Source: Mesorhizobium sp. 131-2-1 (lineage in GTDB: Bacteria; Pseudomonadota; Alphaproteobacteria; Rhizobiales; Rhizobiaceae). Taken from it: a DNA stretch of 64,000 nt. Below are positions 34,948 to 44,128 of the stretch, one piece after another. The stretch covers positions 868,001 to 932,000 of the forward strand of contig NZ_AP023247.1 of NCBI RefSeq assembly GCF_016756535.1. Direction: 5' to 3'. The position numbers were made by a program, and so were the translations under genes. The notes beneath the pieces are model-generated. The model saw only the letters and a program-made list of their open reading frames with translations. It was not told where the DNA came from and did not search any database. Each line of letters begins with the position of its first letter. The first letter of the stretch is position 1.

Positions 34948-36521
34948 ACTCCCGGAGTGGCGACAAATGGCGGCCGCGCCTGGCCACGGTGGTGGTCGCC
35001 ATCCTGATCGTGGTGATGGCGCTGCCGCTGGTCGGCCTGTTCTTCTTCCGCCTCTATGAGAACCAACTGATCCGCCAGACCGAGGCCGAGCTCATCGCGC
35101 AGGGCGCGGTGCTGGCCGCCATCTATGCAGAGGATGTGCGTCAGGCCGGGATCGCGCCGGAAAAGTTCGGGGTGCCCATCGCCACCGACGCCGGCCGAGC
35201 CGCCAGCACGAACGAGCCGTACCAGCCCATCGAGCCGCGCCTGGACCTTGCTTCCGACTATGTGCTGCCGACGCGGCCCGCCCCGGTCTCGGCAATTGCC
35301 GATCCCGCCTTCGCGGCGATCGGCGCGCAGCTCTCCGCCATTCTCGTGCAAACGCAGAGGACGACGCTGGCCGGCTTCCGGCTGCTCGATCCCCGGGGTG
35401 TGGTCATCGCCGGGCGCGAGGAGGTCGGCCTGTCGCTGGGCAATGTCGAGGAGGTGCGCGAAGCGCTTGCCGGCCGCTATGCCAGCGCGCTCCGGCTCCG
35501 GATTCCCGACCAGCCGGCGCCACCGCTCTATTCGGTCAGCCGTGGCACCAGGGTGCGCGTCTTCGTCGCCATGCCGGTCGAGGTCGAAGGCCGGGTCGCC
35601 GGCGTGGTCTATTTGTCGCGGACGCCGAACAACATCGTCAAGCATCTCTATGGCGAGCGCGGCAAGGTGACCCTGGCGGCGATCGCCATTGTCGGCGGCA
35701 CGCTGCTGATCGGCCTCGTTTTCCTGCGCACCGTCAGCCGGCCGATCTACGGTCTGATCGAGCGGACGAAGCGCATCGCCGCCGGCGACCGCACCGCGAT
35801 CAAGCCGCTCGACCATCACGGCACGCGCGAGATGGCCGAGCTGTCCGCCGCCTTCCTCGATATGGCCGAGAAGCTGCAGGCGCGCTCCGACAGCATCCAG
35901 ACATTTGCCACCCATGTCTCGCATGAGCTCAAGTCACCGCTGACGGCGATCCAGGGCGCGGCGGAGCTGCTGCGCGATTCCGGCGGGGCCATGGACGAGG
36001 CCGAGCGGAAGCGATTCTCGGACAATATCGTCACCGATGCCGGGCGGCTGAATCTGCTGGTGCGCCGGCTGCTCGAGCTGGCGCGCGCCGAAAACCTCGC
36101 GCCCAGCGGCGAAAGCACCTCGCTCGATGCGGCGCTGGCACTGCTGCCAGCGGACAACCGGCTCGAGGTCCGCGTCGAGGCCGGTGGCGGGATCGGCCTG
36201 CGCATCTCGGCCGAGAACGCGGCGATCATGCTTGCCAACCTGATCGACAATTCGGCGCGGCATGGCGCCAGCCTGGTTTCGCTCACGGCAAGCGGCACTG
36301 GCGGCAATGCGGCGGTGCTGGTGAGCGATGACGGCGCCGGCATTTCGCCGAGCAATCGTAACAAGGTCTTCGAGCCGTTCTTCACCACGCGGCGCGAGTC
36401 CGGCGGCACCGGCATGGGGCTCGGCATCGTGCTGGCCCTCCTGAAAGCGCATGATGGCACGATCAGGCTGGTTGACAGCGAGTGCGGCACGCGCTTCGAG
36501 ATCAACCTGCCGGCGGCGTGA
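34935..36521 (+). CDS. Sensor histidine kinase (CreC-like)
   Basis: 528 aa. Membrane segment at about 17-38, large periplasmic sensor (about 45-245), second membrane segment (246-266), HAMP (SRPIYGLIERTKRIAAGD), His330 in HVSHELKSPLTAIQGAAELL, N box LANLIDNSARHG, G1 DDGAGISPSN, F box FFTTRRESGG and G2 TGMGLGIV. ATG 34935 overlaps the regulator gene by 13 nt, so the two are coupled. The signal is unknown. Confidence 0.94.
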   Translation: MRRLNSRSGDKWRPRLATVVVAILIVVMALPLVGLFFFRLYENQLIRQTEAELIAQGAVLAAIYAEDVRQAGIAPEKFGVPIATDAGRAASTNEPYQPIEPRLDLASDYVLPTRPAPVSAIADPAFAAIGAQLSAILVQTQRTTLAGFRLLDPRGVVIAGREEVGLSLGNVEEVREALAGRYASALRLRIPDQPAPPLYSVSRGTRVRVFVAMPVEVEGRVAGVVYLSRTPNNIVKHLYGERGKVTLAAIAIVGGTLLIGLVFLRTVSRPIYGLIERTKRIAAGDRTAIKPLDHHGTREMAELSAAFLDMAEKLQARSDSIQTFATHVSHELKSPLTAIQGAAELLRDSGGAMDEAERKRFSDNIVTDAGRLNLLVRRLLELARAENLAPSGESTSLDAALALLPADNRLEVRVEAGGGIGLRISAENAAIMLANLIDNSARHGASLVSLTASGTGGNAAVLVSDDGAGISPSNRNKVFEPFFTTRRESGGTGMGLGIVLALLKAHDGTIRLVDSECGTRFEINLPAA

Positions 36522-36551
36522 AGGATGCCGGCGGCCGGATCGGAGAAAAAA

Positions 36552-37718
36552 GTGCGCTACGACATCGTCATCATCGGCGGAGCCATCGTCGGCTCCTCGA
36601 TCGCCTATTATTTGCGCGAGGAGGGGTTTTCGGGCTCGATCGCGCTCATCGAGCGCGATCCGCAATTTTCCCATGCCGCCACGACGCTGTCCTGCGCTTC
36701 GATCCGCCAGCAATTCTCGATCCCGGAAAACATCCGCCTGTCGCAGTTCACGCTGAAACTGTTCCGGCGGCTGAAGGAGACTTTTGGCGCCGACGCCGAT
36801 ATCGGCTTTCGCGAAGGCGGCTATCTGATCCTCGCCGGCGAGAACGGGCTGCCGATCCTCAAGGCCAACCACGCGGCGCAGATCGCCGAGGGCGCCGACA
36901 TCGTGCTCGAGGATGCTGAGCAGCTGACGCGTCGCTTCCCCTGGCTGTCGGCCGAGGGCATTTCAGCCGGCGCCTATGGCCGCAGCGGCGAGGGCTGGTT
37001 CGACGCGCATGCGATGCTGATGCTGTTCCGCAAGGCGCTGCGCGACAAGAAGATCGATTTCATCACGGCTGACGTCACCGGCATCGCGCGCGAGGGCGAT
37101 CGCGTCACCGGCGTCAGCCTCGACAATGGCGAGACGCTTACAGCCGGCATCGTCGTCAACGCCGCCGGGCCGAATGCCGGCAAGGTCGCCGCTCTTGCCG
37201 GGCTCGAGCTGCCGGTCGAGCCGCGCAAGCGCAACGTCTTCGTCTTCGAGGCGCGCGAGAAATATGCCGACATGCCGCTGCTGGTCGATCCCTCCGGCAT
37301 CTATGTGCGGCCGGAAGGCTCGGTCTACATCACCGGCGGTGCCGAGCCGGAGGAAGGCGATCACGCTCCCGATCCCAAGGATTTCGAGGTGGAATGGCCG
37401 CTGTTCGAGGAGGTGATCTGGCCGGTGCTCGCCACCCGCATTCCCGCCTTCGAGGCGATCAAGCCGACGCGCGCCTGGGTCGGCCACTACGACTACAACA
37501 CGCTCGACCAGAACGCGGTGATCGGGCCGCATCCGGAGGTCGAAAACTTCCTCTTCGCCAACGGCTTTTCCGGCCACGGCCTGCAGCAGGCGCCGGCGGT
37601 CGGCAAGGCGTTGGCCGAGCTGATCGTGCATGGCGGCTACCGCACGATCGACTGCTCGGCGTTCGGCTATGGCCGGGTGGCCGAGGGGCGGGCGTTTCGC
37701 GAACTCAACGTGATCTGA
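36552..37718 (+). CDS. FAD-dependent oxidoreductase, DAO family
   Basis: About 388 aa. Rossmann FAD motif YDIVIIGGAIVGSSIAYYLREEG at the N-terminus, then AATTLSCASIRQQFS, NAAGPNAGKVAAL, and a C-terminal AWVGHYDYNTLDQNAVIGPHPEVENFLFANGFSGHGLQQAP, as in FOXRED1-like and sarcosine/glycine oxidase relatives. Substrate is likely an N-methylated or other amino compound. I prefer GTG 36552, which follows GGAG by seven nt and starts MRYDIVIIGG; ATG 36525, three nt past the kinase stop, would add nine residues. Confidence 0.9.
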   Translation: MRYDIVIIGGAIVGSSIAYYLREEGFSGSIALIERDPQFSHAATTLSCASIRQQFSIPENIRLSQFTLKLFRRLKETFGADADIGFREGGYLILAGENGLPILKANHAAQIAEGADIVLEDAEQLTRRFPWLSAEGISAGAYGRSGEGWFDAHAMLMLFRKALRDKKIDFITADVTGIAREGDRVTGVSLDNGETLTAGIVVNAAGPNAGKVAALAGLELPVEPRKRNVFVFEAREKYADMPLLVDPSGIYVRPEGSVYITGGAEPEEGDHAPDPKDFEVEWPLFEEVIWPVLATRIPAFEAIKPTRAWVGHYDYNTLDQNAVIGPHPEVENFLFANGFSGHGLQQAPAVGKALAELIVHGGYRTIDCSAFGYGRVAEGRAFRELNVI

Positions 37719-37723
37719 ATCGA

Positions 37724-39616
37724 TCAGTAGGTCAGCGTGATCTGCATTTGCGGCAGCGGCCGTGGCGCGGTGTTGCTGAAGTCGGGCCCGTCGTCCTTCC
37801 ATTGATGGCCCTTGGCTATAAGCCCTTCCAGCAGCTTCCGCGCCTCCTCGCGCTGCACGGCGCCCTCGAAGGCGAAGGGCGGCACCGGGTTCGAGGTGCG
37901 GGCCGTCTCATAGGCCTGCACATAGTCGGCAATCTTCGGCTTGTAGTCCGCGCTCTCGGCGACCTTGATCGTGTAACGCTGCATGGCTGACGCCAGATTG
38001 CGCCAGCGCGTCCAGTAGTGGGCGTCGAAGGAGAACTCCGCGAATTTCTCGCCGGCCCGCGTGCCCTTCTGGGAGACCTGCCTCAGGATGTCCGCGCCCA
38101 TGTTCAGGTTCATGCCGCCCTCATCCTCGTTGAGGGGGACGTGGACGATCCGCTCCCGATTGCCGGGAGCCCGCGACTGGAGCAGATCGCGCCAGTTCTG
38201 CATTGTCGCGATGATGCCGAAAATGAAGGCGGCGATCTCCTTGATGGGCATCATGCTGGCGATCGATTGATACTGGGCCTGCCAGCCGTCATCGGGTTTC
38301 GGCAGAAAGACGTCGCGGTCCTTCCTGGTGTCACTTGCATCGGGATAGACGAGGTCGATGGCGAAGGTCGGCCAGCGCGGCAGCGGCGCGTCGAACAGGT
38401 GGATGGGGAAGTTGCTGCAGATGCCGCCGTCGGAAAACCAGCAGCGACGGAAATGAACCGTATCGGATGCCTGTTCGGCACCGCCGGCGGCCAGCGAGTC
38501 GGTCGCCTCCAGCGTTGTTTTCGGCCTGTCCCTTTTGGGTGCCGGTGCATTCGCGCCGTCAGCCGCGCCGGGGGTGAACATTTCGTGCAGGGGAACAGCG
38601 CTGATCAGCAGCGGGAAGCTGAGGCTCATGCGCGTGGCAACCAGAACCGGGAGCTTCCCATATGTCGGCAGGCGATAATAGGTTTCGCCCTTGACGGTAT
38701 GCCGCTCACCGGATTCCCCGATCATCCAGTCGACGAGGTCCTCGGGAAACAGGGCATCGAACTCGCGCTGGAGGAACCAGAAATGCGTGTCCTTGTCGAA
38801 GGGCAGGCTGCGGGGTTCGCTGTGCGAGACATCGGTTGTGATCATCGTCAGCGAAACGGCATGACGCGATTGAGGCTCGTGCGGATAGCGGGGCGCCTTC
38901 CACAGATCCTCGAACAGGAGCGGCCTGTCGGTGGCCTGGCCGGATAGGTTCTGAAGCGTCTCATGCAGCCAATCGGTGAGCGCCGGTTTCGCCTCCCCGC
39001 GGGCGCGGCCGACGCGCCGCTTGCCGGAGCAAAGGCCGAGAAGGTTGCGCCGCGCGACGCGCGCGACACGCAGGGCGGCAAGGATCGCGCCGACGGCATA
39101 GGCGCCGAGGAACGAGGGAATTGCGTGCAATGCGATCGCCAAGGGGGTTGAGAAAAATCCCGCGGCCCACCATCCCCAGCAGAGCAGGGCAAACAGTCCA
39201 AATGTTTCGAGCGGCGCGATCGCGACCACCGCGAAGACCGTCCGCAGGAACTTGCGAAGCAGGCCGGCATTGCAGGCAAGCACGACAACCAGCCTGTAGG
39301 CGTTCTTCGCCCCCGAGGCGGGTTGGAAGAGGCTGAAGATGAAACCTTCACGGGCAAGCGCCTCGGATACTCCGGTCAGACCATCGAAACCGGCCAGCGT
39401 CGGGGTCTGAATGATGTAAGGTCCGACAGTCTTGCGCCGTTCGCCGACCGCGGCGGCGGCGCATGCGGCCGCGGCAATCGCGCCGACGGACGTCCCGCCG
39501 ATGCTCTTGAACCGATATTGCTTCGACAGCTTCAGGGCCGCGTTGGGGTAGACGATGCCGCTGGTGATGCCGCCCTTCATGACGAGATCGCAGTATTTGA
39601 ACGCACTCTTCGCCAA
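37724..39616 (-). CDS. Patatin-like phospholipase with membrane segments
   Basis: 630 aa from TTG 39616, which has the strong site GGAGGAGGGG just upstream; ATG 39676 would add 20 residues. The N-terminal lipase site is FKYCDLVMKGGITSGIVYPNA (oxyanion loop) and GGTSVGAIAAA with nucleophile Ser43; the catalytic Asp is in CWFSDGGICSNFP. Two hydrophobic hairpins between (FAVVAIAPLETFGLFALLCW; FLGAYAVGAILAALRV) are an insertion that would put the enzyme on the membrane. Related to the rhizobial patatin group; substrate not known. Confidence 0.88.
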   Translation of the reverse strand: MAKSAFKYCDLVMKGGITSGIVYPNAALKLSKQYRFKSIGGTSVGAIAAAACAAAAVGERRKTVGPYIIQTPTLAGFDGLTGVSEALAREGFIFSLFQPASGAKNAYRLVVVLACNAGLLRKFLRTVFAVVAIAPLETFGLFALLCWGWWAAGFFSTPLAIALHAIPSFLGAYAVGAILAALRVARVARRNLLGLCSGKRRVGRARGEAKPALTDWLHETLQNLSGQATDRPLLFEDLWKAPRYPHEPQSRHAVSLTMITTDVSHSEPRSLPFDKDTHFWFLQREFDALFPEDLVDWMIGESGERHTVKGETYYRLPTYGKLPVLVATRMSLSFPLLISAVPLHEMFTPGAADGANAPAPKRDRPKTTLEATDSLAAGGAEQASDTVHFRRCWFSDGGICSNFPIHLFDAPLPRWPTFAIDLVYPDASDTRKDRDVFLPKPDDGWQAQYQSIASMMPIKEIAAFIFGIIATMQNWRDLLQSRAPGNRERIVHVPLNEDEGGMNLNMGADILRQVSQKGTRAGEKFAEFSFDAHYWTRWRNLASAMQRYTIKVAESADYKPKIADYVQAYETARTSNPVPPFAFEGAVQREEARKLLEGLIAKGHQWKDDGPDFSNTAPRPLPQMQITLTY

Positions 39617-39828
39617 GGACCCCTCCTCCGGTCGATGAAGCAAAGCCGCTCGACCAGGAAGCATCCGATCTGGCATCTACTTCCGTTCGGCGGCTGTTGC
39701 TTGCAGAGGATGGGCCTCTTCTTCGCAAAAGTCGATTGTCCGGGCGGGTCGTCGGCGCTCAAAGCGCATCGCGCCGAGCGGGTTCAGTCGATTTCCCAAA
39801 ACCGCTGCGCAATTTTGGGCGACATGTC

Positions 39829-40323
39829 TCAGGCGGCGACGCGGCCTGCCGGGCCAAAATATCCCTGCAGCCAGCCGAGCACGCGCGCCCAACCCTCGGC
39901 ATGCTCGGCCGCGGCTTCGCTGAATCCTTCGAAACTGCCATGGCAGATGGTGAGCCGGGTGCCGCCGGCGGTCGGTTCCAGAAGATAGGCGAGCGTCGTT
40001 TCGTGACGGCCGAGCGTCGGATGGTCCCAGTCGTACCGCCGGGTCTGCACGATCCGGCGTGGCGCTTCGATTTCGAGGAAGGTGCCGCCGGCGAGGAGGT
40101 GCCTGCCGTCTGCCGTTCGCACGCTGACGGCCCAGCTGCCGCCGACGCGAAGGTCGGCGGTCCAGCCGGTCATCCGGTAGCTGTCGGCCGAGCCCCACCA
40201 GCGCTCGACCTCTTCGGTGACAAGTGCTGCGAAGACCTGCTCGGGCGGTGCTGGAAGGTCGGCCGATGCCATGACCGTCCGGCCATTCGCCATGGCTCGC
40301 GCCGTGAGTTGCCCGAGCATCAT
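39829..40323 (-). CDS. SRPBCC / AHSA1-like domain protein
   Basis: 164 aa. Start-domain fold: ADLPAPPEQVFAALVTEEVERWWGSADSYRMTGWTADLRVGGSWAVSV, PRRIVQTRRYDWDHP and a C-terminal WARVLGWLQGYFG. ATG 40323 follows GGAGGTTGAT. Such proteins bind hydrophobic ligands; no partner is known. It is third in an ArsR-SRPBCC-SRPBCC run on the minus strand with a palindromic operator at 41145-41164. Confidence 0.88.
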   Translation of the reverse strand: MMLGQLTARAMANGRTVMASADLPAPPEQVFAALVTEEVERWWGSADSYRMTGWTADLRVGGSWAVSVRTADGRHLLAGGTFLEIEAPRRIVQTRRYDWDHPTLGRHETTLAYLLEPTAGGTRLTICHGSFEGFSEAAAEHAEGWARVLGWLQGYFGPAGRVAA

Positions 40324-40365
40324 ATCAACCTCCGCCAATGGTTGTTTCGCTACCGCAACGAATCC

Positions 40366-40818
40366 TCACGCGGCCTTCGAGGGCGGGCGCTCAAAGCCCT
40401 TGCCGGTCTCGAGCAGGCTCTTCAGGCTTGCCAGCACCAGCGGCCAGCCCTTGCCGACATTTTCGATCAGCCTGTGCGGCCCGTCGGCTTCGTGGGTGAC
40501 GGCGAGCTTCATCAGTTCGCCGTCCTGCTCTATTGCGAAGGTGCAGCGCGTGTAGCCGTCTTCCTTCATCTCGGGCAGCCATTCGTTGCGCCATTTGATG
40601 ACCAGGCGTCTTGGCGGGTCGATCTCCAGGATCTCGCCCGAGTCGGCAACGCGGCCATCCGGGAAAATCAGCTTCCAGCTGGAGCCGACCTTCCAGTCGC
40701 TCTCCTGATAGGAGCAGAGGAAGAACTGCCGGTTGAATTCCGGGTCTGTCAGCGCCGTCCAAAGCTTTTCGGGCGTGGTGCGGATGTAGGTGACGTAGAC
40801 GAAGGTGTTGTCGCTCAC
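40366..40818 (-). CDS. SRPBCC / AHSA1-like protein, coupled to ArsR gene
   Basis: 150 aa. FVYVTYIRTTPEKLWTALTDPEFNRQFFL and DWKVGSSWKLIFPDGRVADSGEILEIDPPRRLVIKWRNEW are typical of the activator-of-Hsp90-like family often linked with ArsR regulators. The GTG start (40818) overlaps the ArsR stop by four nt (GTGA), so it is translationally coupled. The same gene pair occurs at 52170-53062. Confidence 0.9.
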   Translation of the reverse strand: MSDNTFVYVTYIRTTPEKLWTALTDPEFNRQFFLCSYQESDWKVGSSWKLIFPDGRVADSGEILEIDPPRRLVIKWRNEWLPEMKEDGYTRCTFAIEQDGELMKLAVTHEADGPHRLIENVGKGWPLVLASLKSLLETGKGFERPPSKAA

Positions 40819-41135
40819 GGCTCTTCCCTTTCCAGTCGTTTCTTCAGGTCGCTCAATGCATCCAGCCGATGGCGCTCGAACTTGCCGATCCAGCGCTCGG
40901 CGATATCGTTGATCGGAACCGGGTTGAGGTAGTGCTCCTTCTCGCGGCCCTTGCGGACGGTGGTGACGAGCTTGGCCTCCTCCAGGATCGCCAAATGCTT
41001 GGTCACCGCCTGGCGCGTCATCTCCATCCGCTCGCACAGTGCGTTCAGCGTCTGCCCGTTCCTGGCATGGAGGCTGTCCAGCAATTGCCGGCGGGTCGGG
41101 TCGGCCAAGGCGCGAAAGACGGCGTCCATGCTCAT
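40815..41135 (-). CDS. ArsR-family regulator
   Basis: 106 aa. MDAVFRALADPTRRQLLDSLHARNGQTLNALCERMEMTRQAVTKHLAILEEAKLVTTVRKGREKEHYLNP is a typical ArsR/SmtB winged helix. The metal-binding cysteines of classical members are not present as CxC; the only Cys is in LCERM, so it probably does not sense metal that way. ATG 41135 suits MSMDAVFRAL. Its own promoter carries the 20-nt palindrome at 41145-41164. Confidence 0.9.
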   Translation of the reverse strand: MSMDAVFRALADPTRRQLLDSLHARNGQTLNALCERMEMTRQAVTKHLAILEEAKLVTTVRKGREKEHYLNPVPINDIAERWIGKFERHRLDALSDLKKRLEREEP

Positions 41136-41144
41136 GGCTTTAAT

Positions 41145-41164
41145 ATGCAACCATTTGGTTGCAT
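41145..41164. promoter_or_regulatory. Palindromic ArsR operator
   Basis: atgcaacc (41145-41152) attt ggttgcat (41157-41164). Lies 9 nt upstream of the ArsR start and fits autoregulation. The second ArsR gene has a related site (52136-52165) also built on AACC...GGTT. Confidence 0.8.
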
Positions 41165-41220
41165 GTCAAGCGGTCACATTCATCTGGGAGGATCACGGCT
41201 TTGTGAGGTCGTGGCTGGGG

Positions 41221-41646
41221 TCAGCGGTTCCGGCCGAACCAGAAGGCGTCTTGCATCCGCGTCATGCCGATGCGCTCGTAGAAGCCGACGGCGTCCGGCA
41301 TCGAGATCAGGCTGATGGCGACGGACGGGCCGAGCTGCCGGCGCGCCTCGTCCATCAGGCCCTTGCCGATGCCGAGCCCTTGCGCCGATCGGGAAACGGC
41401 AAGCTCGGAAATGTAGCAGACCCAGGAAAAATCGGTGACGCCACGCGCCACGCCGATCAGCGGCTTGCCCTCGATGTCGAGCCGCGCCGTCAGCACCAGA
41501 TTGGCGCCCGAAAGCATTCTTTTCAGCCGGGCCTTATTATCGACGGGGCGCGTCTCGCCGAGGCCGGAGTCCACCAGCACGCGGCGGAACTCGCCGACGT
41601 CGAGCGCCGGCTCGCTGGCATAGAGGACGCGGGATGGTTCGGTCAT
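41221..41646 (-). CDS. GNAT-family N-acetyltransferase
   Basis: 141 aa. YISELAVSRSAQGLGIGKGLMDEARRQLG holds the acetyl-CoA motif (Q/RxxGxG/A), and the tail DAVGFYERIGMTRMQDAFWFGR is typical. Substrate unknown. ATG 41646 gives MTEPSRVLYAS. Divergent from leuD. Confidence 0.88.
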   Translation of the reverse strand: MTEPSRVLYASEPALDVGEFRRVLVDSGLGETRPVDNKARLKRMLSGANLVLTARLDIEGKPLIGVARGVTDFSWVCYISELAVSRSAQGLGIGKGLMDEARRQLGPSVAISLISMPDAVGFYERIGMTRMQDAFWFGRNR

Positions 41647-41791
41647 GACGGCCAGACTGCACCAGCGGGCCGGGATTTCGAAGTCTTTTTTGACCGTCGA
41701 TCCACGCACGAACAGTTGCCTTTCATTTGCCGCCGGCTTTGTGTAAACCGTGCGCCAGCAAATCCCCGAACGACAAGAGACGGCAAGGACC

Positions 41792-42397
41792 ATGGATAAA
41801 TTCACCAAGCTGACGGGCGTCGCCGCGCCCATGCCGATCGTAAACATCGACACCGACATGATCATCCCCAAGGATTACCTGAAGACGATCAAGCGCACCG
41901 GGCTAGGCACCGGCCTGTTCGCCGAGATGCGTTACAAGGACGACGGTTCGGAAAATCCCGATTTCGTGCTCAACAAGCCGGCCTACCGCAAGGCGCAGAT
42001 CCTGGTCGCCGGCGACAATTTCGGCTGCGGCTCGAGCCGCGAGCATGCGCCGTGGGCGCTGCTCGATTTCGGCATACGCTGCGTCATCTCGACCTCGTTC
42101 GCCGACATTTTCTACAACAACTGCTTCAAGAACGGCATCCTGCCGATCACCGTCAGCCCGGAAGACCTGGACAAGCTGATGGACGACGCCTCGCGCGGCT
42201 CCAACGCAACGCTGTCGGTCGATCTCGAAGCGAAGGAGATCCGCGGGCCGGACGGCGGCGTGGTCAAGTTCGACCTCGACGACTTCAAGCGCCACTGCCT
42301 GCTTAATGGCCTGGACGACATCGGCCTGACCATGGAGAAGGCCGGCGCCATCGCCTCGTTCGAGCAGAAGAACGCCGCGCAGCGCCCCTGGGCCTGA
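41792..42397 (+). CDS. leuD: 3-isopropylmalate dehydratase small subunit
   Basis: 201 aa. Isomerises 2- to 3-isopropylmalate in leucine synthesis with LeuC (not in view). Family motifs [69 protein letters not shown] are intact. ATG 41792 starts [15 protein letters not shown]. leuB is 2.2 kb downstream with three unrelated genes between. Confidence 0.97.
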   Translation: MDKFTKLTGVAAPMPIVNIDTDMIIPKDYLKTIKRTGLGTGLFAEMRYKDDGSENPDFVLNKPAYRKAQILVAGDNFGCGSSREHAPWALLDFGIRCVISTSFADIFYNNCFKNGILPITVSPEDLDKLMDDASRGSNATLSVDLEAKEIRGPDGGVVKFDLDDFKRHCLLNGLDDIGLTMEKAGAIASFEQKNAAQRPWA

Positions 42398-42481
42398 ACG
42401 TCTGGACTTGAGATAGGGGTCGCGGGCGGCGAAGCGGCGCCGCCGGCAGGCCTCGTGTGGCGACTGAACGGAGGGACAGTC

Positions 42482-43414
42482 ATGACACGCTCGCTTCTGG
42501 CCGGCGCCTGCGCGCTGGCGGTGATCCTTCTGCCGATGGCGGCCGCGCATGCCCAGACCGACCCGGTGCTGGTGCCGGCTGACGATGCGTCCGGCAGCGC
42601 CGACCAGGGGGCGTCGAGCAGTTCCGATGCGGCGCCCGCCGACGAAGACAAGCAGGCGCCGATCCCGTTCGAGGGCGGCCAGTTCACCATCACCCAGCAG
42701 GAGCAGTATGGCGAGAAGGTGCTGGCCTATGACGGCAAGCAGCTTGCCGACAATTACGACGTCTCCTTCGACAAGATAGTCGAGGTCGGCGGCGTCAAGG
42801 TCGCGCTGTTCGATGTCGGCGACGGCGGCAATCAGTGCGGTCCGGCGAGCGTGATTGCCTGGAAGCCTGAAGGCGGCGAAATCCAGACCACCACCGTCGA
42901 GCAGGACGAATGCGGCGCGCCGCCGGCCGCCGTCTCCGACAGCGCCATCTACTACGTGCCCTATCTGCTGCCGGGAGAGACGAGAGCGGCGCTGCAATGG
43001 TCGCCGACTGAGGGGCTGACGACCTCCGGCAACCTCTCCTACACGCCGGAATTCGGCACCGACTGGAAGGATGTCGACCCGTCGAAATACGACAATATCA
43101 TCGACGCCTTCCACAACGAGGCCGTCTACAAGGCGGGGCAGGCGCTGCTCGGCGACACCATGCCCGACATGGCGACCAGCCTGCTGGTCGGCGGCGGCAC
43201 TGAAAAGACCGCGTCCGGCGCCTTCTACGCCACCGGCTGCGTGCCGCATGATTGCGGCGGCAATGACGGCTTCATGGCGGTCGATCCGGTCAAGCACAAG
43301 GTCTACTTCGCCCGCCGCGGCGACAATGGCGAGCCGGATGCCCGGCCGCCGCTGAAGGATTGGCCGGACGATTTGAAGAAGGCGTATGACGACGCGCAGG
43401 GGTCGGGGAACTAG
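42482..43414 (+). CDS. Exported hypothetical protein
   Basis: 310 aa with a Sec signal peptide (LLAGACALAVILLPMAAAHA-QTD), then a Ser/Asp/Ala-rich linker (about 28-60) and a soluble domain with five cysteines (NQCGPASVIAW, QDECGAPPA, ATGCVPHDCGGND), consistent with a disulfide-bonded periplasmic protein. No catalytic motif recognised. The opening of the domain, GGQFTITQQEQYGEKVLAYDG, and the tail VDPVKHKVYFARRGDNGEPDAR look conserved enough to be a family. Follows leuD in the same direction. Confidence 0.85.
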   Translation: MTRSLLAGACALAVILLPMAAAHAQTDPVLVPADDASGSADQGASSSSDAAPADEDKQAPIPFEGGQFTITQQEQYGEKVLAYDGKQLADNYDVSFDKIVEVGGVKVALFDVGDGGNQCGPASVIAWKPEGGEIQTTTVEQDECGAPPAAVSDSAIYYVPYLLPGETRAALQWSPTEGLTTSGNLSYTPEFGTDWKDVDPSKYDNIIDAFHNEAVYKAGQALLGDTMPDMATSLLVGGGTEKTASGAFYATGCVPHDCGGNDGFMAVDPVKHKVYFARRGDNGEPDARPPLKDWPDDLKKAYDDAQGSGN

Positions 43415-43441
43415 GGCTTCTCGACGGCCACCACTGCGCCT

Positions 43442-43605
43442 TCGTCCTCCTCGGGCTTGACCCGAGGATCCATGCCGTAACCCCTGCCGTCCGGCGCAAC
43501 GGTGCAGTATTCTGCGCCGTTGGCGGTGCCTCGGCGTAACGGCATGGATCGATCCTATGGTCTGCGCCGCGTCGCTCCGCTCCTTGCTCCGCCATAGGAT
43601 GACGA
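43442..43605. repeat. Dispersed palindromic repeat, family B, intact copy
   Basis: tcgtcctcctcgggcttgac then ccgaggatccatgccgtaac ... ending ccataggatgacga. GAGGATCCATGCCG at 43464-43477 is the uncut form of the IS110 target. The centre caacggtgcagtattctgcgccgttg is a hairpin. This copy was used to define the IS110 ends. No gene is seen in 43415-43734. Confidence 0.9.
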
Positions 43606-43734
43606 TGGGATGGATCTCCCGGCTAATCTCCGAGGTTTGCGGTTGCCTTCGTGACAAGAGTTGGCGCGGCTTGGCCCACGACCGGTCAGGCATCCTATGC
43701 TAGAGGGCGCCTACGACGGCAACGAGGAGTCCTC

Positions 43735-44118
43735 ATGCGCACACTCATCTCCACCGGTTCGCCCTTCGAGAAAACCGCCGGCTATTCGCGTGCTGTCGTG
43801 CAGGGCGATTGGTGCTTCGTGTCGGGAACGACCGGCTACGACTACGCCACCATGACCATGCCGGAGACGGTCGAGGCGCAGACGCGCAACTGCCTCGCCA
43901 CCATCGCCAAGGCCTTGGCCGACGGCGGCTTCGAGATGGCCGATGTGGTGCGGGCGCATTACTACATCACCGACCAGGCCTATGTTGACGTGGTCTTTCC
44001 GATCCTCGGCCAGGCGTTCGGCGACATCCGCCCGGCGGCGACGATGATCGTCTGCCAGCTCAGCAAGCCGGAGATGAAGATCGAGATCGAGGTCACGGCC
44101 TTGCGGCGCATGGCTTGA
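43735..44118 (+). CDS. RidA/YjgF-family protein
   Basis: 127 aa. RidA fold with SRAVVQGDWCFVSGTTGYDY, QTRNCLATIAKALADGGFEMADVVRAHYYITD and RPAATMIVCQLSKPEMKIEIEVTAL; the Arg in IRPAATM at the C-terminal motif is that which binds the substrate carboxylate in imine deaminases. Family role is to remove reactive enamine/imines. ATG 43735 is 8 nt after GAGGAG. Confidence 0.9.
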   Translation: MRTLISTGSPFEKTAGYSRAVVQGDWCFVSGTTGYDYATMTMPETVEAQTRNCLATIAKALADGGFEMADVVRAHYYITDQAYVDVVFPILGQAFGDIRPAATMIVCQLSKPEMKIEIEVTALRRMA

Positions 44119-44128
44119 GGCCAAGGCC

